A program made the position numbers and the translations under genes. Under the pieces are notes generated by a model. The model worked only from the letters and a program-made list of their open reading frames with translations. It was not told the DNA's origin and searched no databases. 64,000 bases of DNA from CATOSK01 sp963665735 (lineage in GTDB: Bacteria; Chloroflexota; Dehalococcoidia; Lucifugimonadales; UBA3495). The stretch spans positions 3,162,001-3,226,000 of the forward strand of contig OY762444.1 of assembly GCA_963665735.1 (NCBI GenBank), read 5' to 3'. Of this stretch, positions 35,061 through 43,595 are shown piece by piece (within the stretch, counting starts at the first letter, position 1; each line of letters starts with the position of its first letter).

Positions 35061-35495
35061 TCAATGGCCGGAATAGTAATGGCGCTGGTTTTTCAGGCTG
35101 TCCAGGGCGTATTCGACGGCCTCAAACAAGGGTCTGGGCGGGTTGTACAGGTCGAACCAACCGGATTCCGAAAAAGCGTCCGGCTCGGCCAGACGCGGCT
35201 CCTGGTTTCCGATTTCTCCAAGAAATTCTACGTCAACGTAGTGTTTACCGTAGGCGATGATGTTGCTGACGCAGAGGAAAATCAGGCTGCCGACTTCCAG
35301 GCCCAATTCCTCCCGCGCCTCCCGGCGGGCGCAGTCTTCCAGCGACTCGCCCATTTCTAGGTGGCCGCCGGCGGACGCCCAGGTAGCCTCGCCGTGGGAA
35401 CCCTGACGTTTTGCCAGGAAAACCTTGCCGCCCCGGATGAACACCACGCCGACGCCCACCAGGGGCCTTGACTGTCTTGATTGCTGGGCCGCCAT
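35061..35495 (-). CDS. NUDIX hydrolase
   Basis: The 144-residue protein has a full NUDIX box GGHLEMGESLEDCARREA followed by REELGLE, fitting GX5EX7REUxEExGU. The N-terminus VGVVFIRGGKVFLAKRQGS and ATWASAGGH resemble nucleoside triphosphate/CTP-type pyrophosphatases. ATG 35495 is chosen; a longer frame to 35564 has no RBS. It is divergent from the HEPN-like gene at 35604. The substrate is unknown. Confidence 0.88.
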   Translation of the reverse strand: MAAQQSRQSRPLVGVGVVFIRGGKVFLAKRQGSHGEATWASAGGHLEMGESLEDCARREAREELGLEVGSLIFLCVSNIIAYGKHYVDVEFLGEIGNQEPRLAEPDAFSESGWFDLYNPPRPLFEAVEYALDSLKNQRHYYSGH

Positions 35496-35603
35496 GCCAG
35501 CCAGTATATCACCGCAGCATGGCCCGGCGTTGATTCCATTGACATCACCAACTCTTGTCCCCAAACTGCCTTTAATCTATGGGAATCATGGGAATGGGGC
35601 GAT

Positions 35604-35987
35604 ATGGTAGCTACTGAGCAAGTAAGGGAGATTTTCGCCGATTCCCGAGTCCTATACGCCGACGCCTTGGAAATGTTGGAGCAAGACCGTATCCGCAACG
35701 CGGCAGAAAAAGCATGGGGGGCCACCAAGCGGGCCACCGACGCCCTGATACTGGCCCGCACGGGGGAGTTGCCGCCGAACACTGCCGCCACTACCCAGGG
35801 ATTGCTTACCCTGTCCGGGCAATCCGATGATTATAAGCCGCTGGTGGGGCAGTATTTCATCGGCATCGGCCATTTGCACGGCTCTTGTTTCTACAACAGC
35901 AACTGCGATCCCATTGACCAGACTGTACGACGCATCCGGGAGACACTGGACTACATCAGCGACGCCGAAACGCTGGCCGGGGCATAG
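35604..35987 (+). CDS. HEPN/PaREP1-like protein, divergent form
   Basis: The 127-residue helical protein (ATEQVREIFADSRVLYADAL, AAEKAWGATKRATDALIL, QYFIGIGHLHGSCFYNS) keeps the AAEKxWGA core and late H-x-x-x-FY of the group at 8014 but lacks GWP. It has 28 bp to the NurA-like gene on the same strand. The ATG at 35604 is preferred over an upstream in-frame start. Confidence 0.65.
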   Translation: MVATEQVREIFADSRVLYADALEMLEQDRIRNAAEKAWGATKRATDALILARTGELPPNTAATTQGLLTLSGQSDDYKPLVGQYFIGIGHLHGSCFYNSNCDPIDQTVRRIRETLDYISDAETLAGA

Positions 35988-36014
35988 CGCCCTTCCAATT
36001 CCAAGGAAGAGACG

Positions 36015-37241
36015 ATGGCTCTTGATTTGGGCGAAACCGTCATCCAGATTGACGCCGCCTCCGCCGACTTGGGCCGTAGCTACCGCCGCCGGGCCGAGGC
36101 GCTGGACAGCTTAATTGCCCAAGCCGGGCGGGTCAGCCCCGCCGAGGCCAGGGACAAGACCGAGGCCGCGGCCAACCGGCCCTTTCTGGCCGGGCGGGTG
36201 ATTGACTCGTTGCTGGGGGCTTTCGCTGCTCCGCCGCTGCCGCCGGAGCGCAGGGTAATATCGGTGGACGGCTCCCACATTGACGTTGACCGGCACCTGC
36301 CCATCGGCTGCTACCTGGTCAACCTGGGCGGCTGTGTCCTGACCTACGGCTCCCGTCCCGACGCAACTTTTTTCAACCAGCCCCGGTTGTCCACCGGCCC
36401 GCAGGAGCTTTATCTTAACGACCCCGACGACCCCAACAATGAACAAGCCGTTACCGGGCTACTGCTGGGCATTCTGCGGGCCGTTCAGGAGTTGGAGCGT
36501 CTGGCGGATGAAGTGGAGGCATCACCGCCGGAAATTCCTACGCTGGCGCTGATGGACGGAACGCTGGTCTTGTGGGGGTTATCGGGCCAGGGCTACCGGC
36601 CCTTCGTGCAGCAACGGCTGCTGCACCGCCGCTATCTGCCGGCCCTGGAACGGCTGCGGCGGATGGCTCAAACCCGTCCGTTGACGGTGGCGGCTTTTGT
36701 GTCCTTGCCCCGTACTACCGAGACGGTGACCGCCATTCGGGCTTGTTTGTGTCCTTACGACGCGCGGCAGTGCGCCCGGACGTGCAACAACCGCCGAGCC
36801 GGCGGGCCGCCTTGCGACGCGGCCAACGGTTTCCTTGACCGGGAGATTTTCCAGCAAACCTTGAAACCCGGGGAACGCTCGCCTTTGTACCGCACTGCCC
36901 CGGCCACCGCGCGAGAGTACCAGGGCGACCATTCGGTCTTTTACTACTACCTGCACACCGGCCGGGAAATCGCCAGGGTGGAAATTCCCCGTTGGGTGGC
37001 GGAAAGTCCGGGGCATGGTGGAAACCCGTCCCCGCTGGACTTGGGCCACAGCCTGCTGGTGGAGCAGTGTCGGAAAGGGCAGGGCTACCCGGTAGCTATA
37101 TCCGAGGCCCACGAGCAAGCGGTCATCACGGCGCAAGACCGGCGGCTTTTCCGGGAAATGGTGATGGAAACCCTGGAACGGCAGAACCTGCCCGCCTACA
37201 CCTCGGAAAAGGAACGCTCGAAAGCGCGCCCGTGGTTGTGA
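36015..37241 (+). CDS. nurA: NurA-domain nuclease
   Basis: The 408-residue protein has the NurA Mn-dependent nuclease core: RRVISVDGSHIDVDRHLPIG with the metal Asp, LALMDGTLVLWG, then a C-terminal HSLLVEQCRKGQGYPVAISE. NurA works with the HerA translocase in DNA end resection; no herA is in the window. Four cysteines (CLCPYDARQCARTC, PPCDAAN) around residue 245-275 form a possible extra metal site. Confidence 0.8.
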   Translation: MALDLGETVIQIDAASADLGRSYRRRAEALDSLIAQAGRVSPAEARDKTEAAANRPFLAGRVIDSLLGAFAAPPLPPERRVISVDGSHIDVDRHLPIGCYLVNLGGCVLTYGSRPDATFFNQPRLSTGPQELYLNDPDDPNNEQAVTGLLLGILRAVQELERLADEVEASPPEIPTLALMDGTLVLWGLSGQGYRPFVQQRLLHRRYLPALERLRRMAQTRPLTVAAFVSLPRTTETVTAIRACLCPYDARQCARTCNNRRAGGPPCDAANGFLDREIFQQTLKPGERSPLYRTAPATAREYQGDHSVFYYYLHTGREIARVEIPRWVAESPGHGGNPSPLDLGHSLLVEQCRKGQGYPVAISEAHEQAVITAQDRRLFREMVMETLERQNLPAYTSEKERSKARPWL

Positions 37242-37299
37242 CGCTTGCCCAGCGGGAATTGGGGGGCTGATAACATCCCGGTTCGGCTGAGGGCGTTTT

Positions 37300-37328
37300 T
37301 TGTAGCCTGTTTCCCCCTCTGTTACACT
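37300..37328 (+). promoter_or_regulatory. putative promoter for 37401-38150 unit
   Basis: TTGTAG, 17-bp spacer, TACACT, about 70 bp before the small ORF. Confidence 0.4.
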
Positions 37329-37400
37329 AAACCCACGTCAATGCGCCAGTAAAGATAGCCGCCGACTCCAGAAGTCAGGCAATCCGCGAAAGGAATATCC

Positions 37401-37523
37401 ATGCCGCAAAAAACCACCCGGCCCACCCCAAAGCGAAAAAGGGGAGCCGTTTCCATGAAAAAAGTACGGCAGGCCGTCAAAATAGTTGCTGCTGCCCGGC
37501 GTGTTGCCAAGAGCAACGCCTGA
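37401..37523 (+). CDS. 40-residue strongly basic peptide ORF
   Basis: ATG after AAAGGAATATCC. The product starts MPQKTTRPTPKRKRGAVSMK, continues with KKVRQAVKIVAAARRVAK, and has about 13 Lys/Arg and no acidic residue. It ends 9 bp before the next ORF, so the two are probably co-translated. Start and RBS are supported; function is unknown. A DNA- or RNA-binding peptide or a leader ORF are both possible. Confidence 0.45.
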   Translation: MPQKTTRPTPKRKRGAVSMKKVRQAVKIVAAARRVAKSNA

Positions 37524-37532
37524 TAGTTTCCA

Positions 37533-38150
37533 ATGACAACACCAACCAACCATGTGTTCATCAATTGTCCCTTTGACGACGATTACGCCGAGTTGTTCGA
37601 CGCAATGGTGTTCACCATCTATAAGTACAACTTCTACCCGCGTTGCGCCAAGGAAGTGGACGATGCCGGCGAAAACCGGCTCGACAAAATTGTGCGAATA
37701 ATCCGTGAATGCAGGCTCGGCGTCCACGATATTTCCCGCACCGAACCCGACGCGGACGGGTTGCCCAGGTTCAATATGCCATTTGAACTCGGCCTGTTCC
37801 TGGGGGCCGGTAGGTTAGGTGACAGGAATCAACGTCGCAAACGCAGCTTGGTGTTTGACCGGGAACCCTACCGTTATCAGCAGTTTCTTTCCGATTTGGC
37901 GGGTCAGGACATCAGGCCGCATAATGGGCAGGCGAGGGATGTGGTAGTCGCCCTCCGAAATTGGCTCGCCTCGTACACTCCCCACTTACCCAGCGGGAGC
38001 GTTATCTGGGAAGAATATGTCGAATTCCGGGACTTACTTCCCGAATTGTGCCAAGCGGCGGAGTTGGTCCATAGCGAACTGACTTTCACCGACTACACCC
38101 GGTTGGTGTATGGTTGGCTGGAGAACCGGGAAACTCTTGATGACGTCTAA
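37533..38150 (+). CDS. FINCPFD-signature protein, possible TIR-like nucleotide-binding fold
   Basis: The 205-residue protein opens with NHVFINCPFDDDYAELFDAM, then RCAKEVDDAGENRLDKIVRI, CRLGVHDISRTEPD, LPRFNMPFELGLFLGA and RYQQFLSDLAGQDIRPHNGQ. I recognise the FINCPFD/NMPFELG signature as a widespread family usually annotated hypothetical; the alternating beta/alpha pattern is compatible with a TIR- or NDT-like Rossmannoid domain, but this is inference. It overlaps the convergent metallopeptidase gene by 4 bp. Confidence 0.6.
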   Translation: MTTPTNHVFINCPFDDDYAELFDAMVFTIYKYNFYPRCAKEVDDAGENRLDKIVRIIRECRLGVHDISRTEPDADGLPRFNMPFELGLFLGAGRLGDRNQRRKRSLVFDREPYRYQQFLSDLAGQDIRPHNGQARDVVVALRNWLASYTPHLPSGSVIWEEYVEFRDLLPELCQAAELVHSELTFTDYTRLVYGWLENRETLDDV

Positions 38151-39490
38151 CCCCCATTCCCTTCTTGCGCTTTTAACCTTTCCAGGTAGTCCAGAAATTC
38201 CTCGTAAGTGGCGAACTGGGCCACCGTTTTCAGGAACTCCCCTACTGACGCGCTGCTGCGGCGCAGTTCCTCCACTTGGCCGCCGATGGGACTTACCGAC
38301 GCCGGGCTGGTGGCGTAGGTGCCGTGAAAGGCGAAATACGCCTGGTTCAACTTGCGGATTAAGTGGCCCCGTTCCACGAACATGAGCCGCTGCTCTTCCA
38401 TGTATGCCTCGGCTTCTTCCACCCGGCCGGCGGCCAGCAGTTCGTCCACTTGCAGCCGAGTCCGGCGCATTTCGGTCTGGAAATTGAAGACTTGGGGTTC
38501 CGGCTCCGCTGGTGGGGGATTGGCATGAGGCCGCTGCACCGGTTGGCCGGTTAGCGATTCCAGTACGGCGTCGCCCAACTCCCGTCCGGCGATGGTGGCT
38601 ACCGTTTCGTTCAGGGTCAGCATCTCCCCACTGCTGCGGAAATTGCGCCCCAAGGGTTTGAAGAACAGCCAGGCGTGCAGCCATTCGTGGGCCGCAATTT
38701 CTACGGCGTTGTGCAGCCCGTAGCTGTCGGCAACCACGCTGGGATACACCGACAAGCCCCCGGTATTGGCGACGTACACCGACCAGTCCGGTTCTGATGC
38801 GACTTGGCCCGCCCGAGAGGTAACTTGTGACAAACGGGCGGGCCGGCGCGCGGGGCCCAATGCGGCAATCTCTTCTTCCAGGGCCTCTTTTTCATCGCTG
38901 CCCAACCCCGGAGCAAGCAAATAGTCGCTCAACCGCTCGATTCGCTCCCGGGGGGAAATCACCAGCAGATGGGGCGAACTGGTGAACACGGTGTCCACCG
39001 GCGGGAAAACTCCCCCTATTCCGGCCAGCCCTTCCTGCTTCGCCACTTGGCTCAGCCGGCCTTCAATTAACTCTTCTACTTCCCCCCGTAATGCCCGTTG
39101 CCGGTCTTCTTTGCGGGCAATCTCCCGTCGCAAGGACGCCTCGTCCCGTTCCGGTCCGGCGGTGGTCGGGAACCGCAGTTGGCGTTCCAGGTTGGTCAAT
39201 TCCCACCCCAACCGGAAAAACTCTTCCGCGCTCGCCAAGGAATCCGCCGACGCCTGGCCGCCGGGGGTAAACGCTGCTATCGCCCGGCGCGCCCATTTGT
39301 CGGGCAGATGAGAAAGTTCCCAGTTAACGATGCTGTAACGGTAGGGGGCCAGGGCCAATTCCACCGGGGTAGCGTCGTATTCATCCAGCCCCAACAGCAG
39401 CAGCGCCACCAGCAAGACCGCCGCCAACCGGCCCTTGCGCCTTGAACCGGGCAGCTTGGGCAGGGTTGATTTCCGCCGGAAACGCCGCAT
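38147..39490 (-). CDS. membrane-anchored putative zinc metallopeptidase
   Basis: The 447-residue protein has one N-terminal hydrophobic anchor (GRLAAVLLVALLLLGLD). About residues 275-285 contain IAAHEWLHAWLFF, an HExxH zinc motif, followed about 26 residues later by LNETVATIAGRELG, a Glu that could be the third ligand in a gluzincin arrangement. Two coiled-coil stretches flank it. No substrate can be proposed. ATG 39490 gives a conventional anchor; a longer frame to 39541 is basic and not needed. Confidence 0.7.
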   Translation of the reverse strand: MRRFRRKSTLPKLPGSRRKGRLAAVLLVALLLLGLDEYDATPVELALAPYRYSIVNWELSHLPDKWARRAIAAFTPGGQASADSLASAEEFFRLGWELTNLERQLRFPTTAGPERDEASLRREIARKEDRQRALRGEVEELIEGRLSQVAKQEGLAGIGGVFPPVDTVFTSSPHLLVISPRERIERLSDYLLAPGLGSDEKEALEEEIAALGPARRPARLSQVTSRAGQVASEPDWSVYVANTGGLSVYPSVVADSYGLHNAVEIAAHEWLHAWLFFKPLGRNFRSSGEMLTLNETVATIAGRELGDAVLESLTGQPVQRPHANPPPAEPEPQVFNFQTEMRRTRLQVDELLAAGRVEEAEAYMEEQRLMFVERGHLIRKLNQAYFAFHGTYATSPASVSPIGGQVEELRRSSASVGEFLKTVAQFATYEEFLDYLERLKAQEGNGG

Positions 39491-39687
39491 ACCAACTATG
39501 CTAACACGGCGGGTTAAGGGTCGTGTCCTTGGGCCGCCCATGCGGTATTTTCAAGTTGCGGCGGCATGGCATTAAATGGCCCCGTCCCCGGCTGCCAATC
39601 CTGGCTGGCTTTGTCCTTGACACTCAAAACCCGTGGACTTAGACTTTTCACATCCCTTGCAGGCCATCTTTTGCCGGGAGTTTCGCC

Positions 39688-40146
39688 TTGTCCACGCCGC
39701 CGTCGTTCCTTACCGATGAGATGCGTTCCCAAGCCATCGGCGTGGAGAGCGAACCGGCCGTTTTGGAAGTGGAAAAGGGGGCCATCGCCCGTTTTGCCGA
39801 GGCCATCGGCGACCCCAACCCCAGCTATACCAACGAGGCCGCCGCCCGCCGGACTCCCCCCGTAACCTTGGTAGCGCCGCCTACCTTTCTGCGCTCCATG
39901 CGCGCCGTCCGTCCCCAGTTGCCCTTCGACATTCCCTTCGAGCGGGTGCTGGACGGGGGCAGCGCTTGGGAATACTTCCAGCCGGTGCGCGCCGGAGACA
40001 TCATTACCGCCGTTGCAACCGTTACCGACATCCAGGAACGCACCGGACGGCTGGGATTGATGCTTATCGTCACCACCCGCATCACCTACTCCAACCAGTT
40101 TGACGAATTGGCGGCCACCCAGACCAATACCTCGATACGCTATTAG
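39688..40146 (+). CDS. MaoC-like hot-dog dehydratase, N-terminal type (FAS1-DH)
   Basis: The 152-residue protein reads from TTG 39688, with GGGAG upstream. AIARFAEAIGDPNPSYTNEA and TLVAPPTFLRSM match the N-type MaoC domain; GSAWEYFQPVRAGDIITAVA follows. It would be one subunit of a hydratase for (R)-3-hydroxyacyl-CoA, working with the catalytic half at 41356. The two halves are separated by an amidohydrolase gene. Confidence 0.8.
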   Translation: MSTPPSFLTDEMRSQAIGVESEPAVLEVEKGAIARFAEAIGDPNPSYTNEAAARRTPPVTLVAPPTFLRSMRAVRPQLPFDIPFERVLDGGSAWEYFQPVRAGDIITAVATVTDIQERTGRLGLMLIVTTRITYSNQFDELAATQTNTSIRY

Positions 40147-40472
40147 TAGTCCAAAATTTTGGACTGATGGGTAAACCGGGAGTCCGTTCGTGGTGAGCTT
40201 GTCGAACCATGAACGGGCGGCCCTTCAACCAGCTTAGGGCGAACGGGAAAATAACCATCATTTCAAGGTTGTTCCCTAGTAGCGCAACGGCCCACAAACC
40301 GTTGGCGGCGGGCCGGCCCAACGGCAGTTTTCCTCCCGGTTGCCAACGACCCCAACCCTCTTGAAACGCGGCGTCCCACCGTCCGCCGGTCTGAACTTCG
40401 TTTCCATCATCCGGGGCCGTATGTTAGACTGCCCAAAACCCCTTGACGCAATCCATCCTGGGAGTTACGTCC
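40147..40472. other. intergenic region with dispersed repeat
   Basis: It contains GTGGTGAGCTTGTCGAACC (about 40190-40208), a sequence also seen in part at 50823-50840 and resembling a dispersed repeat widespread in bacteria. No gene is supported. Confidence 0.5.
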
Positions 40473-41306
40473 ATGATTATAGACACCCACACCCATGTGG
40501 TCAGCAGGGACAAGGCCAGGCACCCCCTTGACCCCGGCGCAACGGGATGGTCAACCCAGGTCAGCAACGATGTGGAAGACCTTATCGCGGAGATGGACGG
40601 GGCCGGGGTGGAGTGCGCCACCCTGGTTCAGCCCAACGGCACCTACGGCTTGGACAATTCCTACCAGTGCGACAGCGCCAAGATGTACGCCCCGCGCACC
40701 GTGTCGGTGGGAATCCTCGACCCGGCAGCCTCCGATGCCGCCGACAAGCTCTCTTACTGGGTAAACGAACATGACATGAAGGGCGTCCGTCTCCAGAGTC
40801 AGGCGGAACCGGACGACTCCCGTTGCGACGCTCTTTGGCAGCGGGCCGAAAGCCTGGGAATACCCATTTCCATCGGGGGCGGTGGGCAGCCGGACAAGGT
40901 TAACCGGATGCGAAATGTGGGAGCGCGGCATCCCAACGTAATTTTCGCTCCAGACCACTTCGCCGGCTGGAGCGGGGCGGAGGACAAGGCGGCCATGACC
41001 GTCGCGCTGGAAGCCTTGGCCCAACTGCCCAACGCCTATCTGCGGATTTCCAGCACCAGCCTCGGCCCTTATGCCAACCTTACCCCGACGGAGCAGGAAC
41101 TTTTCCGGCGCGTGATTGAAGCCTTCACCCCGCGGCGGGTTATGTGGGGTTCCAACTTCCCATCGTCCAGGGAAGGGGGCTACATCGGCCAGGTGCGGCT
41201 GGGCCAAACGGCGTTGCCTTGGCTGTCGGACGATGACCGCAGTTGGATTATGGGCGAAACCGCCCATCAGCTTTGGCCCATGCTGCAAGCGCCCACCGGC
41301 CGGTAA
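40473..41306 (+). CDS. amidohydrolase-family (Amidohydro-rel/2) metal hydrolase
   Basis: The 277-residue TIM-barrel protein begins MIIDTHTHVV with the HxH metal site; YWVNEHDMKGVRLQSQ, IFAPDHFAGW and VMWGSNFPSSREGG carry the remaining histidine and Asp positions of the Amidohydro_2 branch (ACMSD/ lactone hydrolase-like). ATG 40473 has GGGAG 9 bp upstream. It lies between two MaoC-like genes and probably belongs to the same catabolic unit. Confidence 0.85.
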   Translation: MIIDTHTHVVSRDKARHPLDPGATGWSTQVSNDVEDLIAEMDGAGVECATLVQPNGTYGLDNSYQCDSAKMYAPRTVSVGILDPAASDAADKLSYWVNEHDMKGVRLQSQAEPDDSRCDALWQRAESLGIPISIGGGGQPDKVNRMRNVGARHPNVIFAPDHFAGWSGAEDKAAMTVALEALAQLPNAYLRISSTSLGPYANLTPTEQELFRRVIEAFTPRRVMWGSNFPSSREGGYIGQVRLGQTALPWLSDDDRSWIMGETAHQLWPMLQAPTGR

Positions 41307-41355
41307 ATCCTATCCGGCTGGATTCTCCCACTCCAACCGACGCCAGGAAAGAAAA

Positions 41356-41790
41356 ATGGCCGAGCAAGTTTACTGGGAAGACGTAGCCGAGGGCATGGAA
41401 CTGCCCGCCCTGGTCAAGGAACCGACCACGCGGCAGTTGGTACAGTATGCCGGGGCTTCCGGCGATTTCTACGAAATCCACTACGACAAGGATTTTGCCC
41501 AAGGAACCGGGCTTACCGGCGTAATCATCCACGGGGCGCTGAAAAACGCCTGGCTGGGCCAACTGATGACCGACTGGGCCGGGCCGCAGGGTGTCTTGAA
41601 GAAACTATCCTGCCAATACCGGGGCATGGACTACCCCGGCGAACCCGTTACCGCCAAGGGGGTTGTCACCCGCGCCTACCGGGAGGATGGTCAAAACCTG
41701 GTGGATTGCGACATCCGGCTGGAAAACCCCCGCGGCGAAGTCACCACTCCCGGAACTGCCACCGTCGCGCTGCCGTCCCGCGGCAGCTAA
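41356..41790 (+). CDS. MaoC-like hot-dog dehydratase, catalytic type
   Basis: The 144-residue protein has AGASGDFYEIHYDKDFAQGT, where D and H of 'GD-x4-H' are the catalytic pair, and GVIIHGALKNAWLGQLMTDW. It pairs naturally with 39688. With the downstream SDR it could hydrate and oxidise (3R)-hydroxyacyl-CoA. RBS is AGGAAAG. Confidence 0.85.
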   Translation: MAEQVYWEDVAEGMELPALVKEPTTRQLVQYAGASGDFYEIHYDKDFAQGTGLTGVIIHGALKNAWLGQLMTDWAGPQGVLKKLSCQYRGMDYPGEPVTAKGVVTRAYREDGQNLVDCDIRLENPRGEVTTPGTATVALPSRGS

Positions 41791-41826
41791 CCCGACGCCT
41801 GCAAACCAAACCAGGGAAGAACCCCA

Positions 41827-42207
41827 ATGACTACCCAGTCCCACGTCGCAACCGCCCAAGATTTCCTGGAAGCTTCCCACCGGGAGTTTGCCGCGGGGGA
41901 TACGCTGCAAGGCTCGGAAAAACTCTGGGGCGCCGCGGCCCATGCCATCATGGCCGTCGCGCGGCAACGGGGCTGGCCCCACGGCAAGCACGGGAACTTG
42001 AGAACCATCGTCCGCAGACTATATCAGGAAACCGGCGATGAAGTTATTCGGGGCGGGTTTGTGGCAGCCCAGCAGTTTCATTCCAACTTCTACCATGACT
42101 TTATGGAAGACGACCAATTTGAGAGTGACCGTCCCCTGGTGGGCGAATTCGTTGCCAAGGTCCTGGCCCTGGTGGTATCCGAGGACGGCCAAACCCCGTC
42201 GTCCTGA
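41827..42207 (+). CDS. HEPN/PaREP1-like protein next to SDR 1
   Basis: The 126-residue protein has the full signature of the local family: ATAQDFLEASHREFAAGDTL, QGSEKLWGAAAHAIMAVARQ, RGWPHGKHGNLRTIV and FHSNFYHDFMED. It begins 36 bp after the MaoC gene and ends 47 bp before SDR 1, on the same strand. Confidence 0.75.
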   Translation: MTTQSHVATAQDFLEASHREFAAGDTLQGSEKLWGAAAHAIMAVARQRGWPHGKHGNLRTIVRRLYQETGDEVIRGGFVAAQQFHSNFYHDFMEDDQFESDRPLVGEFVAKVLALVVSEDGQTPSS

Positions 42208-42254
42208 GTTTTCCAAGGATGCCCAACCCAAACGCTCCGACAAGGAATAGAAAA

Positions 42255-43184
42255 ATGCCCAACACCCTGGAAGATAAAGTCGCCATCGTTACCGGCTCCG
42301 GTCGCGGCGTTGGCCGGGGAGTCGCCAAGCTCATGGCCGCCGAGGGCGCCAAGGTGGTCGTGGTTGACCCCGGCGTTAACGTGGACGGCTCCGGCTTTGA
42401 CCAGTCCATCGCCGAAGTGGTAGTTTCCGAAATCCGGGAGGCCGGCGGTGACGCGGTGGCTTGCACCGAGTCCGTCGCCACCATGCAGGGGGGCGAAAAC
42501 ATCGTCCAGACGGCCATTGACAACTACGGCAAGCTGGACATCGTGGTGACTTGCGCCGGAATCCTGCGCGACCGCATGGTTTTCAACATGACCGAGCAGG
42601 AATGGGACGACGTTATCGCCGTCCACTTGAAGGGAACCTTTACGGTGGTCAAGCACGCCGCCATTTTGTTCCGGCAGCAGCGTTCAGGCCGCATTATCAC
42701 CTTCAGCAGTCAATCCGGGCTGGTGGGCAACTCCGGCCAGGCCAACTACGGGGCGGCCAAGTCGGGCATCGCCGGCTTTACCAAGGTGGTTGCCAAAGAC
42801 CTGGGCCGCTACGGAGTCACCGCCAACTCCATCGCGCCGCGGGCCACCACCCGCATGATTGGCGCCATTCCCGAATCCGCCGCCGAGATTCGGGCCAGGG
42901 GCGGCGTCGCCGGCTTGGGAGAGGAGGGCGACCTGGAAAATCTGGACCCGGACGGCATCGCTCCCTTCGTCTGCTACCTGGCCAGTGACTACGCCGCCAA
43001 CGTCAACGGGCAGACCTTCCTGGTTTACGGCAACACCGTGTCCCTGATGTCCCAGCCTCGACCCATCAAGTCTATCTTCACCCCCAACGGTCATTGGAGC
43101 ATGGAAGAACTGGCCCCCCAGGCCCGTGACGTCCTGACCCGGGGCATAGACAACCCGGCCCCGCCGGCGCCGCCCAGGGAATAG
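42255..43184 (+). CDS. SDR oxidoreductase, MFE-2/HSD17B4-like, copy 1
   Basis: The 309-residue Rossmann protein has TGSGRGVGRG (NAD-binding), TCAGILRDRMV, active-site FSSQSG Ser and NYGAAK Tyr-x-x-x-Lys. The pattern GILRDRM, FNMTEQEWDDVIAVHLKGTF and GNSGQANYGAAKSGI is that of the (3R)-hydroxyacyl-CoA dehydrogenase part of peroxisomal multifunctional enzyme 2. ATG 42255 follows CAAGGAAT. It ends in AKSG. A near-identical copy is at 44015. Confidence 0.88.
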   Translation: MPNTLEDKVAIVTGSGRGVGRGVAKLMAAEGAKVVVVDPGVNVDGSGFDQSIAEVVVSEIREAGGDAVACTESVATMQGGENIVQTAIDNYGKLDIVVTCAGILRDRMVFNMTEQEWDDVIAVHLKGTFTVVKHAAILFRQQRSGRIITFSSQSGLVGNSGQANYGAAKSGIAGFTKVVAKDLGRYGVTANSIAPRATTRMIGAIPESAAEIRARGGVAGLGEEGDLENLDPDGIAPFVCYLASDYAANVNGQTFLVYGNTVSLMSQPRPIKSIFTPNGHWSMEELAPQARDVLTRGIDNPAPPAPPRE

Positions 43185-43203
43185 CCCGAACCGGGAGAGC
43201 AGT

Positions 43204-43557
43204 ATGACCACCCAAACCCACGCCAAATCCGTCAAGAAACTGTTGCGGGAAATGGAACGGGATTTCGCCATCGGGGATAACCGGCTGGCTTCGGAAAAGG
43301 TTTGGTTGGCCGCTACTCATGCAGTCAAAGCAGTGGCTGAACATAAGGGTTGGCCTTGTGGCAGCCGGGATGAATTGCGGAATGTCGCCGCCCGTCTGAC
43401 CAAGGAAACCGGCGATAAGCGCTACATCGGCGGTTTCGGCGTCGCCGAAGGGTTTTTTCATAACGCATCCTTGGATTGGATGGAAGACGGCCAACTTGCC
43501 GACCGCTACCTGGTTCGCGAGTTTATTGAGGATACGCTGGAACTGGTAACCGGGTAA
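43204..43557 (+). CDS. HEPN/PaREP1-like protein between SDR copies (divergent)
   Basis: The 117-residue protein keeps the pattern with changes: SVKKLLREMERDFAIGDNRL, ASEKVWLAATHAVKAVAEHK, GWPCGSRDELRNVAA, FFHNASLDWMEDGQ; the NFYH core is NASLD. It is one of two HEPN-like genes between the SDRs. Confidence 0.7.
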   Translation: MTTQTHAKSVKKLLREMERDFAIGDNRLASEKVWLAATHAVKAVAEHKGWPCGSRDELRNVAARLTKETGDKRYIGGFGVAEGFFHNASLDWMEDGQLADRYLVREFIEDTLELVTG

Positions 43558-43595
43558 GCGTAGGAATCTCCCGACTAAACCGCCAGGAGTGCAGC

